From the NCBI GenBank assembly GCA_018712515.1, contig DVGW01000038.1, forward strand, positions 1 to 50,794: 50,794 nucleotides of DNA, given 5' to 3'. The notes under the pieces were generated by a model. The model did not search any database, was not told the DNA's origin, and saw only the letters and a list, made by a program, of their open reading frames with translations. Source of the DNA: Aphodovivens avicola (lineage in GTDB: Bacteria > Actinomycetota > Coriobacteriia > Coriobacteriales > Eggerthellaceae). Every line of letters starts with the position of its first letter. Position 1 is the first letter of the stretch. The position numbers and the translations under genes are program-made. Positions 7,894-16,229 of the stretch are shown here, one piece after another.

Positions 7894-9588
7894 TCACTTA
7901 CGTTCGAAGAGCCGCCTGAATCGTTCTCTGGATTTCGGGTCTGCAACATACACGTGCGTCCCATAGATTCCACGCGTCAGCAAGACATAGTAGATATTCT
8001 TAATGTACCTCGTCAGCTCTTCCTGCGATGCGGTAGCATAGCCGTTCCTGTCGAAATAGCTGCTCCTATTCGCTTCGAAAAGACCCGTTTCGGGATTGAC
8101 CACCAAATCGTTTCCGATAATCACGTATGCGTAACTCAAATCGTAGCCCTGGATGGAATGGATGCATCCGACTTCTTTTGCGATCTCGGGATTGTCGACA
8201 CCCTTCCCCACCCAGTTGTCATAGGTGCAATTCCAGCGCTTCTTGACGCCATCCATCTCAATATCGTAAACCCCTCCCGTTGTATCACCCTTAGATTTCC
8301 ATCTCCACGCATAACCAGCGATCATCCGGGTAAGGTTATGCTGGGCAAAGCATTGCTCGAAACTCTCAGCAAATTCCTTAAAGTCATCGTGAAGAACGAA
8401 TTCGTAATCTTCAAAAGTGCGAGGTTCTATCTGTCTTCCATTCAGAATATCTTCGATATATCGAAGATACGACTCTCCGCCCCGAACGCGCATCTGGCTT
8501 TCGAGCAAGATGGGCTTCTCCATGGCAGAACCCAGTAGACTTTTCACTCTATCAGCGCCTACGCAGGACGGACCGATCGACTGCAGCGGATCATAGAAGA
8601 AGATAGGCAGCTTTGCCTGATCGAGAATCCAATCGATCTGGGTCGCCTCTTTTGACAGACCGAGTCGCGCGTTGACCTTGTCATAATTCCCAAATTGGGT
8701 GCCAAGGTTGACTCTCTGCTTTAGGCGATGCGCCTCATCGACAAGCAGGATGTCGAAATTCTTTTTCTTGCCGGAAGCATATCCGTACTGCGTTTTCGCC
8801 AAATCAGCAGGCCCGATCACGTCGCTTTCGTTGATCCCGCTTACTCCCTTGAGAGAGTTGCGCAATGTATTTCGAAGCGAGGTCACCGGTTCGATGAGCC
8901 TGATGTTGAAGTCGGCATAATCGGGGTTGTCCCGAAGCATTTTCAGCAGGTACACTGCCAAAACCGTCTTACCCGTTCCCGGCATCCCCTCCACTACGAT
9001 TGGCTTCGCCTGCGCCAAGCCATCTTTGATCGCTTCCATGATGCGGTCAAGGGCAACTCGCTGATCGACCGTAAGGCCCTTGAAAGGAGAATACTTGAAC
9101 ACCTCGGATTCTTCGATCTCGTCGATGGAGTGGTCGGCGAGTTCCATTTCCCGGAGCTGAGCCCAGAGGTCGTCGAACATCTGAGAGTACTCATCTTTTG
9201 AGAAATAGTTGGTATCGGTCATTCCATCGTTCTTGTTGGTCAGCCGATACTTGCCGTCAGCATGCATCAATCCGATCAAACGATGCTCGTAATCGGTGAT
9301 GACCGACGCATTGAACTCCTCGTTGAAGATGATGCTTACCGTGTCAAAATCTTTTCTCTCAATGTTCGCGCTATGCTGGTTGATGCGTGTAGCAACACTG
9401 GTGGTCTGCCCAACATAGGCGGATGAATCATTCGCAAGTATGTAGACCATAGGCCAGTTGAAGACTTTGTCCTCAGCTATATCCATCACCCTCAAATCAA
9501 TCTGCTCGCCATAACGGAAGGGGCATTGATCGATGATAAAAGGATGTCCCTGCGGCTTATTTGCCGTCGCGCTGGTCGGGATTCTCAT
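7894..9588 (-). CDS. GIY-YIG nuclease fused to DUF2075 (Schlafen-like) helicase, probable defence protein
   Basis: The 564-residue protein has two parts. Residues about 45-110 form a GIY-YIG nuclease domain: VYI (48-50), YVG (58-60), Arg68 and Glu101 are the expected catalytic positions. Residues about 170-560 form a P-loop DUF2075 helicase-like domain with Walker A GMPGTGKT (201-208), Walker B LLVDEAH (to residue 287) and a late superfamily I type region containing HSIQGYDLSYAYVI and YVLLTRGIYGT. Such proteins are usually found in mobile or defence contexts and probably act on nucleic acid in an ATP-dependent way; the substrate is unknown. Its ATG overlaps the stop of the dCTPase-like gene (9585-9920) in an ATGA junction, so the two are coupled. 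The coding sequence looks AT-richer than its neighbours, which fits recent transfer. Confidence 0.85.
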   Translation of the reverse strand: MRIPTSATANKPQGHPFIIDQCPFRYGEQIDLRVMDIAEDKVFNWPMVYILANDSSAYVGQTTSVATRINQHSANIERKDFDTVSIIFNEEFNASVITDYEHRLIGLMHADGKYRLTNKNDGMTDTNYFSKDEYSQMFDDLWAQLREMELADHSIDEIEESEVFKYSPFKGLTVDQRVALDRIMEAIKDGLAQAKPIVVEGMPGTGKTVLAVYLLKMLRDNPDYADFNIRLIEPVTSLRNTLRNSLKGVSGINESDVIGPADLAKTQYGYASGKKKNFDILLVDEAHRLKQRVNLGTQFGNYDKVNARLGLSKEATQIDWILDQAKLPIFFYDPLQSIGPSCVGADRVKSLLGSAMEKPILLESQMRVRGGESYLRYIEDILNGRQIEPRTFEDYEFVLHDDFKEFAESFEQCFAQHNLTRMIAGYAWRWKSKGDTTGGVYDIEMDGVKKRWNCTYDNWVGKGVDNPEIAKEVGCIHSIQGYDLSYAYVIIGNDLVVNPETGLFEANRSSYFDRNGYATASQEELTRYIKNIYYVLLTRGIYGTHVYVADPKSRERFRRLFERK

Positions 9589-9920
9589 AGTTCTGTGTAC
9601 TTTCGCGCGGTACCCTTCGCCTTTTCGACCGGGTACTTTCTCTTATCCTCTTCCAATTTTTTCGAGATCAGTGCTGGAACATCCGTCCCAAGCGAGTTAG
9701 CAAGATACATGCAGTAAATCATGACATCAGCAAGTTCCTCGCCAATTTGGTCTCTCTTATCTTGCCTCTCCAGGTCGGCGCCAGACCACTGGAACAGTTC
9801 GAGAAGCTCGCTGGCTTCGATGGAAATCGAAATTGCCAAGTCTTTTGGATTGTGAAATTGGGTCCAGTCACGTTCGTCCCGAAACGAAAGAACTTCCCTC
9901 TCAACGCTCTCGAAATTCAT
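9585..9920 (-). CDS. MazG-like nucleotide pyrophosphohydrolase (dCTP pyrophosphatase 1 / RS21-C6 type)
   Basis: This 111-residue all-alpha NTP pyrophosphohydrolase is predicted to cleave (d)NTPs to monophosphates. The family pattern is clear: FRDERDWTQFHNPKDLAIS, the metal-binding EASELLELFQW (E-x-x-E), EELADVMIYCMYLA (E-x-x-D) and the C-terminal KKLEEDKRKYPVEKAKGTA, followed by KYTEL. That layout is closest to the dCTPase/RS21-C6 branch. The ATG at 9920 was chosen because homology begins there; the open frame extends upstream to 10097 without resembling the family. Its stop overlaps the start of the helicase-nuclease gene by four bases. In this setting the enzyme may deplete or edit the nucleotide pool during phage infection, which is inference from context. 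Confidence 0.88.
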   Translation of the reverse strand: MNFESVEREVLSFRDERDWTQFHNPKDLAISISIEASELLELFQWSGADLERQDKRDQIGEELADVMIYCMYLANSLGTDVPALISKKLEEDKRKYPVEKAKGTARKYTEL

Positions 9921-10121
9921 CGGCGCGACCCCCAACCGTAAACCATGATTTCGTTCCCGTTTATTATCGCCCCAATGCGACGTTACGACAATTCTCGCGC
10001 TTAAAGCTCGTACGGACCAGAAGTATCCAGAGTGCTGGGGCATCGAATCTTTAATGCGAGCTAGACCTCTAAACCCGAGTGCAAAGAAGCCCGCCATGAT
10101 AGGGAGCTCCTACATTTGCTT

Positions 10122-10925
10122 CTACTTCATCGCAGCATAAATGTTATTCGGGAGCGCGTTCGTGTTGATGGAGTACGTGATAGTGAACGTGCCCACATCG
10201 TAATCGTTATGGGGTGCGATAAGACCGTCGACAGGCTCGTCGTAAGGATCCATCAGCAAGTCCACAGGCAGACAATATCCCGAAATCATCGGGAACGCGA
10301 CATCCGGAGGCGCGTCCACCACCCTATCCAAAGTTCCGCTCACAGTGACTTCGATACGGTAGGCATAACCCCCTCCGGCATAAGGAGTGTCGGAAGCGAA
10401 GTTGTACGCCCGTGCCTCGATTTCGTTTACCGTGTAGGTCTCGAACACGTACTCGTTTTGGACGTAAACGAACTCCCGCTGCACATCCCACGCCACCGGA
10501 ATGGCCATCCCGTCCTCAATACGCGGCGGCACCTCCTCGCCCTGCGTCACGTAGGTGTTCTCCTCGATCACGTAGGTCGGATGAGTCTCCGTGACGAAGG
10601 TATCGCCGGCCTTCTCGGTGACGTAGCGGTTCACCGTCGTCGTGCCGACGTTGGCAAGTCGCGCCTCGACCTCGGACAGGATCGATTCCTGCAGCGCCTC
10701 TCGCTCCTCGTCGGTAAGCGCCTCGAACTCCACTAGGGCATCTTCAATGGCCGCCTGAGCCTCCTCGCGAGCCTTGGCGAGCGTCTCGTCGTCGCCCTGC
10801 TCGATCGCCGCCATGATCTCCTCGTCCGTCATCGTGCGCGAAGCGTCCTGCTGAGAGCCGCACCCGGCGAGCGCAAGAGCCAAAGCCGCCGAAACAACCG
10901 ATGCCGCAACGATCCTGCCCTTCAT
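10122..10925 (-). CDS. Hypothetical lipoprotein
   Basis: The 267-residue product begins with a lysine-containing signal peptide and a lipobox ALALAGC with the lipidated cysteine at residue 22, so it should be anchored to the outer face of the membrane. A strongly acidic, alanine-rich helical segment (about residues 28-100) is followed by a beta-rich C-terminal half ending in a YDVGTFTITYSIN-type stretch. The start at 10925 has a strong ribosome binding site, GGAGGGATTCC-ATG; an earlier in-frame start lacks one. No known enzymatic motif was recognised. It sits between two nuclease-related genes but on its own transcript spacing, so a link to defence is not supported. Confidence 0.8.
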   Translation of the reverse strand: MKGRIVAASVVSAALALALAGCGSQQDASRTMTDEEIMAAIEQGDDETLAKAREEAQAAIEDALVEFEALTDEEREALQESILSEVEARLANVGTTTVNRYVTEKAGDTFVTETHPTYVIEENTYVTQGEEVPPRIEDGMAIPVAWDVQREFVYVQNEYVFETYTVNEIEARAYNFASDTPYAGGGYAYRIEVTVSGTLDRVVDAPPDVAFPMISGYCLPVDLLMDPYDEPVDGLIAPHNDYDVGTFTITYSINTNALPNNIYAAMK

Positions 10926-11044
10926 GGAATCCCTCCGTTGTCCATATTCATGCTTAATCGGACTATAACACACCGGAGATCGAAGGCTTCCGCCATAAAA
11001 GAACAACGGGGCGGGCAGAGCCGAACCATACCCGATATTAATCC

Positions 11045-11899
11045 CTAATTGTCGTTATAACCATGAACGCGCGTGTCGAGGCAGTCCTTCCACCACTGCT
11101 CTCGCTCCAAGATCTTTTCCGGATCGTAGCTCAGTCCGAAATACTCAAGAAGCGTGAAATCGAAGTTTTGCTCGAAGTATTCCTTGCCTTCGCGATCGTA
11201 AAGCTCGCGGAGCTTCTTGTTGCCCCCGTGGGCCGAATCAAGGTAGTTGCCCCAGCGTTGGGCGACGCCGCCGGCACCGGTCGCAGAGCCTATGTAGAGT
11301 TTGCCGGTCTTCCGGTCGGTAAGACAATAGACCCCCGTCACGCTCTCCAACGCATCATGATACGAGGGAAGGATCTCGCGCTTGAATATCCGATCAAGCT
11401 TCGAGAAAGGCAGGCTCACATGGTCGTAGCCTTGGAATGTCTCGCCGCTATAGATCACGGGAAGAATCTCCCTGACCGTCGCGACACCAAGATACTTCTC
11501 AAGATTGAAGCAGTAACGACCGAAGGTCTGACCCTTCTCGAGGTGGATGACCATACGTCCAAATAGGGGTTCGTACGCCTTTAGTATTTCCACCTCCGCC
11601 TGCCTATTCTTGGGTACCCCCAGGACTTTCGCAGCAGACACGAAAAGCCACTCGTTTCCGCGATAGAGCCGGACGAAGCTGAACACCCATTGGCCCTCGT
11701 GGAAATTCCGTTGCTTGCCATACCAACCCCAATAGGAAGTGACGCCCGGCGCACCGACGCTACGCTCTTCTTCAGGTAGCTCCAGCCAACGATCGATGAA
11801 CGGCTGTCCATTTTTGCCATAGAGCATGTTCAGCTCGATCTTGCTGTTCCGGATCTGGTCTTCGGACAAATTCAGGATGTTGTTTAGCGGAATGCCCAT
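11045..11899 (-). CDS. GIY-YIG nuclease family protein
   Basis: The 284-residue protein has an N-terminal domain of unknown fold (residues 1-185; it includes YWGWYGKQRNFHEGQWVFSF) and a C-terminal GIY-YIG domain (about 190-284). The latter shows GVYCLTDRKTGKLYIGSAT, with both GVY and YIG present, then QRWGNYL and ILEREQWWKDCL that may supply the catalytic Arg and Glu. Proteins of this architecture are scattered through Firmicutes and Actinobacteria, with no settled function; a restriction or repair nuclease role is plausible. It is transcribed alone, with a 120-base gap before the lipoprotein promoter region. It is unrelated in layout to the GIY-YIG/DUF2075 fusion at 7894. Confidence 0.78.
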   Translation of the reverse strand: MGIPLNNILNLSEDQIRNSKIELNMLYGKNGQPFIDRWLELPEEERSVGAPGVTSYWGWYGKQRNFHEGQWVFSFVRLYRGNEWLFVSAAKVLGVPKNRQAEVEILKAYEPLFGRMVIHLEKGQTFGRYCFNLEKYLGVATVREILPVIYSGETFQGYDHVSLPFSKLDRIFKREILPSYHDALESVTGVYCLTDRKTGKLYIGSATGAGGVAQRWGNYLDSAHGGNKKLRELYDREGKEYFEQNFDFTLLEYFGLSYDPEKILEREQWWKDCLDTRVHGYNDN

Positions 11900-12066
11900 G
11901 GTTTTAGCCCATCTTTCTAAAGGTCCATACGGATGTATTGTAGTTCAGCGCCAAGAGCGAATCTGCGAGCCCGCCCCCTACCGCATTCTTTTCCCTACGA
12001 ACTCGAACCTCCGTCGAAATCGATATACTGATGTTGCATTTGCTGCGCCAGCGAAAGGGCCCCGCC

Positions 12067-12408
12067 ATGCCAGCCCCCAGAGCCTTCTCCCTCAAGTATC
12101 CCGGTTGGTTCGAGAAGCGCCAGGATGTGCGGCGCAAGCTTGATCGCATCAACAACGGTATCTGGGAAAGCGAGGAGGAGCAGATCGACTACCTCCGCAC
12201 CGTGTTCGGGGCGGTCGGCGAGGACCTCTACTTCCTCGAGCCGGTCAGCTTCGTCAACGGGAAGAACATCTTCATCGGCGACCACGTGATCATCGGCTCC
12301 AACTCCGTCGTCAACAAGGACATCCCGTCCAACACGGTCGCCTTCGGATCCCCCGCCCGTCCGCATCGCGCCATCGACGACGACACGGGCGACGCGCCCA
12401 GCGCCTAG
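12067..12408 (+). pseudogene. Maltose O-acetyltransferase-like protein with internal deletion
   Basis: The 113-residue frame begins like a maltose/galactoside acetyltransferase N-terminus (WESEEEQIDYLRTVFGAVGED, then LEPVSFVNGKNIFIGD) and then jumps straight into the end of the left-handed beta helix (HVIIGSNSVVNKDIPSNTVAFGSPARPHRAI). Family members are about 180-200 residues, so roughly 70-80 residues containing most of the hexapeptide coils and the catalytic histidine are missing. The deletion is in frame, and the rest is uninterrupted. It is most likely a nonfunctional remnant, although a short stable product cannot be excluded. The ATG at 12067 follows an AAAGGG-type ribosome binding site. 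Confidence 0.75.
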
Positions 12409-12477
12409 CCCAGCCCCGTCCACGCCCGGTACAATAGGCGCGAAGATACGCAGACCGCCCGCGTTGGAGGGAATCTC

Positions 12478-12888
12478 ATGAAACACGAATGCCGCATCAC
12501 CGTCCTGGAGACCAAGTGTTTCGCCGAGTACCAGGAGAAGTACCTCGCCGACCCGCACTCCGGCCCCTGCCCGTTCTTCAAGCCGGGCGACACGTTCCTG
12601 CTCAGGCGCACGCCCCAGCAAGACGATTTCTACCACCTCATGAACGGCAAGTTCTGCGGCGAGGCGTGGGACGCGGTCAGCCGCTACGTCTACACGGCGC
12701 TCCAGGGCGGATCCATCATGAAGGGGTGGACCAACGACGACCGCGTGATGATCGCCTGCTGCAACGACGGCACCCGCCCTGTCATCTTCAAGATCGAGCG
12801 CATCGACATCCCCGAGACCGACGAGGAGCGCGAGTGGCTCGAACGGCAGGACTTCACGCACACCGCCGAGGACGCCTACACCGGGTAG
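12478..12888 (+). CDS. TIGR04076 family protein
   Basis: A 136-residue protein of the uncharacterised TIGR04076 family, which is common in anaerobes. Seen features are an N-terminal ITVLETKCFAEYQEKYL, a CPFFKPGDTFLL segment, a GKFCGEAWDAVSRYVYTAL helix and the near-invariant end ACCNDGTRPVIFKIERI. The conserved cysteines (Cys5, Cys14, the CPFF Cys, the FCGEAW Cys and the ACC pair) suggest metal binding or redox chemistry, but no function has been established. The start has a good ribosome binding site (TTGGAGGGAATCTC-ATG). It stands alone between a decayed acetyltransferase and the convergent small gene at 12909. Confidence 0.8.
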   Translation: MKHECRITVLETKCFAEYQEKYLADPHSGPCPFFKPGDTFLLRRTPQQDDFYHLMNGKFCGEAWDAVSRYVYTALQGGSIMKGWTNDDRVMIACCNDGTRPVIFKIERIDIPETDEEREWLERQDFTHTAEDAYTG

Positions 12889-12908
12889 CCCGCCGGCGGC
12901 CGCGCGCT

Positions 12909-13118
12909 TTACCGTCCGTCCCGCCCCCGCTTCCCCAGCCTCGCCAGCACCTCTCGCGCGGCCTCCTTGCGAGTGCACATGATGAGCGGCTTGCCGTCCA
13001 GCACGCGGCCGGCGCGGCGGCCGCAGCACGAGCCGCATTGGTGGCAGGCGACGTCTTTTGCCGAGTAGCCCAGCAGGTCCTCCTCATGCAGTTCCAGCTC
13101 ACGCTTAGAGATTGCCAT
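12909..13118 (-). CDS. Small cysteine-rich hypothetical protein
   Basis: A 69-residue frame beginning MAISKRELELHEEDLLGYSA, with a compact cysteine cluster CHQCGSCCGRR in the middle and a basic C-terminus (ARLGKRGRDGR). The start at 13118 is preceded by GGGGAGG seven bases upstream, which supports translation. The Cys pattern could bind zinc or another metal. Its first 14 bases overlap the end of the truncated methyltransferase frame (13105-13323), so the two may share a transcript. No family was recognised; it is called a gene because of the ribosome binding site and the non-random cysteine arrangement. Confidence 0.55.
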   Translation of the reverse strand: MAISKRELELHEEDLLGYSAKDVACHQCGSCCGRRAGRVLDGKPLIMCTRKEAAREVLARLGKRGRDGR

Positions 13119-13323
13119 CGAGCCTCCCCAGATGCAGGATCGTGCGCAGCGAGTACGGCAGCTGCTCGGAGAATATCCCCGTGCCCGACCCCACGTCGGC
13201 GACGAGCGCGCCCGGTGCCAGCCCGGCCTCATCCGCGAGGTACGCGAGCAACCCCTCTGCGTAGCGCGGACGCGCCGCCGCGTGCACGGCGCCCTTTCCG
13301 GTGAACTTGCCCGTGTTGTCCAT
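13105..13323 (-). pseudogene. Truncated SAM-dependent methyltransferase
   Basis: The 72-residue frame has a complete class I methyltransferase N-terminus: FTGKGAVHAAARPRYAEGLL, then the SAM-binding motif I VADVGSGTGIFSEQL, and then it ends abruptly. Full-length members of this family are about 240-260 residues, so more than two thirds is missing. The ATG at 13323 has GGAGG eight bases upstream, so a short peptide may still be made. The loss appears to be a deletion that joined the fragment to the small cysteine-rich gene downstream. Confidence 0.7.
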
Positions 13324-13339
13324 CGCAGCCTCCAAAGCG

Positions 13340-14275
13340 CTAACGGCCCAACGCTAGAAAGTTCATCACTAACGCCGTCATCGCATCCTTCTCTTCTGGT
13401 TTCGATTCGGCGATCATGATGGTGATGGCGACCAGCGTGCTATCGTCGATCGCCTTTCGCCCATCAACGAAAAGGACGCCGTTGCGATCGAGGAAGTAGA
13501 GGAACATCGTAGCGGCGATGCGCTTGTTCCCGTCGAGGAACGCATGGTTTTTCACCACGAGATACAGAAGGTTCGCCGCCTTCTCCTGAAGGCTCGGGTA
13601 GATTTCCCGCCCGCCGAATCCCTGGTAGATGCTGCCAAGCGTCCCTTTGAACGATTCATCCTTCTCGACGCCGAACAGGTCGCTCTCTTCACCAAACTTC
13701 ATGTCGTCAATGACCTTGCGGCACTCCTCGTATGAAAGCACGTAGGTAGCCTTGTCGCCCTTGGGCGCTTTAAGCCGTTGATGGTCGTAGTCGTCAAGAA
13801 GATCGAGCGCGGCGGTGTAGCTTTGAACGATGTCGAGCACCTGGCGCGTTTCAAGGCTCTCCTGGATACGCGCCATCACGCGTGTGACTTTGCCCAACTG
13901 TTCGAGCCGGCGCTCATTGGTGGCGGCACCTTCGATGATATAGCGGCGCAGCACGTCGGTTGCCCAACGGCGAAATTCGACGCCGCGGCGAGACCTCACG
14001 CGATAACCGACCGAGATGATGACGTCGAGGTTATAGAAAGACGTCCTGTACCTTTTCCCGTCTTTGGCAGTTGTCAAGGATTTCTTAACAACTGCCTCCC
14101 TCTCCAACTCCCCTTCTCTGAAGCAGTTGCTTACATGCAAGCTCACATTTTGCTTCGTGGTGGAAAACAGCTCCGCCATTTGAGCTTGCGTCAACCAGAC
14201 GGTGCTCCCGTCCGTCGACACGTCGAGGGATATCTCCTTATCCGAAGATTGGAACAATACGATGTTGTTCGCCAT
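13340..14275 (-). CDS. RhuM family protein with Fic/Doc domain
   Basis: A 311-residue protein. The N-terminal third has the RhuM/KilA-like DNA-binding pattern VWLTQAQMAELFSTTKQNVS and a following SFYNLDVIISVGYRV segment. The C-terminal third has a Fic/Doc motif HAFLDGNKRIA, where GNK rather than GNG is typical of the Doc branch. Fic/Doc enzymes transfer AMP or phosphate to proteins and often serve as toxins. RhuM proteins are frequent on genomic islands and phages. The start at 14275 has AAGGAAGGATCGGCT upstream; an earlier in-frame start lacks a ribosome binding site. No small antitoxin gene is visible next to it, so it may act alone or be self-regulated through its DNA-binding part. Confidence 0.85.
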   Translation of the reverse strand: MANNIVLFQSSDKEISLDVSTDGSTVWLTQAQMAELFSTTKQNVSLHVSNCFREGELEREAVVKKSLTTAKDGKRYRTSFYNLDVIISVGYRVRSRRGVEFRRWATDVLRRYIIEGAATNERRLEQLGKVTRVMARIQESLETRQVLDIVQSYTAALDLLDDYDHQRLKAPKGDKATYVLSYEECRKVIDDMKFGEESDLFGVEKDESFKGTLGSIYQGFGGREIYPSLQEKAANLLYLVVKNHAFLDGNKRIAATMFLYFLDRNGVLFVDGRKAIDDSTLVAITIMIAESKPEEKDAMTALVMNFLALGR

Positions 14276-14504
14276 AGCCGATCCTTCCTTTGGGCGGGAG
14301 CAGCGCATGCGGCCCAGACTCGGGTACATAATACCCCGAGCTGCAACACAAGCGCAGCAGATCGGCCGTCACGCAGTCTGGTGTGCGCCCTCCACCAGGC
14401 ACGCTTGCCGCCAATCAAAACTCCTGCAATTTGCCGCTCTCATGCACTCGCGCGCTGCAACGGTACAATGATATTGTCCGCGTTCCCGACCCAAGGCGGC
14501 CCGC

Positions 14505-15191
14505 ATGAGCAACGAACCCCGCATCATGGACATCATCCGCGCGCGCCATTCGGTGCGCTCATATCGCGACGAACCCATCGACGGCGGCACGATGACCGCG
14601 TTGCTCATGGTCGTCGACGAGTGCGTCCGCGAAAGCGGGCTGGACATCCGGGTCGTTCCCGACAATCCCGAGGTGTTCCAGCTCGTCGCGCGTGTGGGCT
14701 TCGTGCACGGCGCCACCACCCACATCGCGTTCGTCACCGACGGGCGCACGCAGGACGAGGCAGTGGGCTATTGGGGGCAGCGCCTGGTGCTGGCGGCGCA
14801 GGCGCTGGGGCTCAACACCTGCTGGGTGGCGTTCATCGCGCGCAAGAAGTCGCACGCGCGCGTGCCCGCGGGCAAGACGTTGCGCATCGGCATCGCCGTC
14901 GGCTACGGCACCACGCAGGGATCGCCCCGCAAGACCAAGACGATCGCCGAGCTCAGCGCGGTCGAGCGCGGCGAGACACCGGAGTGGTTCGCGCTCGCGA
15001 TGGAGGCGGCGCAGCTGGCCCCCACCGCCATGAACAACCAGCACTTCCGCATAACGCTGCGCGCCGACGGACGGACCGTCAGCGCGCAGGCGACCAAGAG
15101 CGGAGCATGGGACGCTATCGACCTGGGCATCGTCAAGCGCAACTTCGAGGAAGCCGCCAACGAGGCCGGTGCGGACTGGCGCTGGGAGTAG
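14505..15191 (+). CDS. Nitroreductase family protein
   Basis: A 228-residue FMN-dependent nitroreductase-fold protein, predicted to reduce nitro or quinone-like compounds with NAD(P)H. The N-terminal FMN phosphate-binding motif RARHSVRSYRDEPI, the central GYWGQRLVLAAQALGLNTCWVAF helix region and the C-terminal APTAMNNQHFRITL are characteristic. It is somewhat longer than minimal nitroreductases, with a duplicated-half look seen in the clostridial and coriobacterial NfsA-like group. The start is supported by AAGGCGG about ten bases upstream. It is a single-gene unit; specific substrate unknown. Confidence 0.85.
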   Translation: MSNEPRIMDIIRARHSVRSYRDEPIDGGTMTALLMVVDECVRESGLDIRVVPDNPEVFQLVARVGFVHGATTHIAFVTDGRTQDEAVGYWGQRLVLAAQALGLNTCWVAFIARKKSHARVPAGKTLRIGIAVGYGTTQGSPRKTKTIAELSAVERGETPEWFALAMEAAQLAPTAMNNQHFRITLRADGRTVSAQATKSGAWDAIDLGIVKRNFEEAANEAGADWRWE

Positions 15192-15282
15192 GGAGCGGCC
15201 TCGACGCCGGCACCGCTACGGGACTTCGCGCGGCAGCCGACCGAGAGGATGGCGGCGAGACTGCCGGTCTTAGCCGACTTGC

Positions 15283-15314
15283 CGGTTCGCCGGTTCGCCG
15301 GTTCGCCAGTTCGC
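15283..15314. repeat. Tandem octamer repeat
   Basis: Three exact copies of CGGTTCGC followed by one copy with a single change (CAGTTCGC) lie in the gap between the convergent nitroreductase and VWA genes. The stretch is non-coding and likely arose by slippage. Confidence 0.8.
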
Positions 15315-15319
15315 GCCCG

Positions 15320-16114
15320 CTACTTCCCGCCGCGCTTCTTGACGTCCTCGTCGAGGCTGGCGCGCCAGGCGCCGGCGGCTGCGGGGCGGGCGGCGCGGAC
15401 GTTGGCGACGGCCTCGCTCATCGCGCTGTACAGCACCTCCGTGCCGGCGTCGTCGGCGACGTAGCCGGCAGCGCACTCGGGCGCGATGCCCAGGTTCTCC
15501 GCCTCGGCGGCGGCGTCGATGTTGGCGCCGATGAACAGGAACTCCCAGCCCCTCTCGCGATGCTGCTCGATCAGGCGCTTGACGCGGCGGTACGTGAACC
15601 GGCGGCTCGCGTTCTCCAGCCCGTCCGTCGTGATGGCGAACAGCACCTTGTCGGCCTTGTAGCCCGTAGGCTGCACGCTCTGCACCAGGTCGGTGCGCTC
15701 GATCGCATCGCCCACCGCGTCCAGCAGCGCCGTGCAGCCGTCGCAACAGTACTCCCTGCGCGTGAGGGGCGGCACCTCGCGGATGTCGATGCGGTTGTGG
15801 ATGATGCGCGCCTTGTGGTTGAACAGGATGGTCGTCACCGTGGCCTCGCCTGGCTCCTCGCGATTCTTCTCCAACAGCGCGTTGAACCCGCCGATGGTGT
15901 CGGTGGTCAGGTGGTGCATCGACCCGCTCGCATCCAGGATGAAGACGATCTCGACGCGCGGGCCCTCCTGGGGCGGAAGGGGCGTCCTGCCGTCGGCGGC
16001 ATAGGGCACGTAGTCCTCCTGGACGGCTGCGCCGGGGTACGGGACCTGCGTGGCGACGTCCTGCTTGGCGTTCGTCGCGGCGTGCATCTTGGCGTTCGGT
16101 TTGGCGTTCTTCAT
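15320..16114 (-). CDS. VWA domain-containing protein
   Basis: A 264-residue protein with a von Willebrand factor A domain from about residue 50: VFILDASGSM gives the DxSxS metal-ion-dependent adhesion site, TTILFNHKARII and ITTDGLENAS supply the remaining metal-binding positions. The first 25 residues are an Ala/Asn/Lys-rich leader without a signal-peptide pattern, so the protein is probably cytoplasmic. A CCDGC cluster at the centre is unusual. Tellurite-resistance (TerY-like) and phage-tail chaperone VWA proteins look similar, but no partner genes are nearby. The start at 16114 follows AAGGAGGTCGCC; the longer frame has no ribosome binding site. Confidence 0.82.
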   Translation of the reverse strand: MKNAKPNAKMHAATNAKQDVATQVPYPGAAVQEDYVPYAADGRTPLPPQEGPRVEIVFILDASGSMHHLTTDTIGGFNALLEKNREEPGEATVTTILFNHKARIIHNRIDIREVPPLTRREYCCDGCTALLDAVGDAIERTDLVQSVQPTGYKADKVLFAITTDGLENASRRFTYRRVKRLIEQHRERGWEFLFIGANIDAAAEAENLGIAPECAAGYVADDAGTEVLYSAMSEAVANVRAARPAAAGAWRASLDEDVKKRGGK

Positions 16115-16229
16115 GGCGACCTCCTTCGTCGGTGCTTTCCCTTGCACCTCAGAGGTTACGCCGCGCGCCATCCCGGAAGGTAAACCACCAGGGGACATCC
16201 GGCGCGCGCAAGGCCGGCAGGCGCGCCCG

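Noticed and set aside
10122..10925. Lipoprotein as part of the defence pair
   Set aside because: It has its own ribosome binding site and lies upstream of the pair on the same strand with about 200 bases between them; nothing in its sequence links it to defence.
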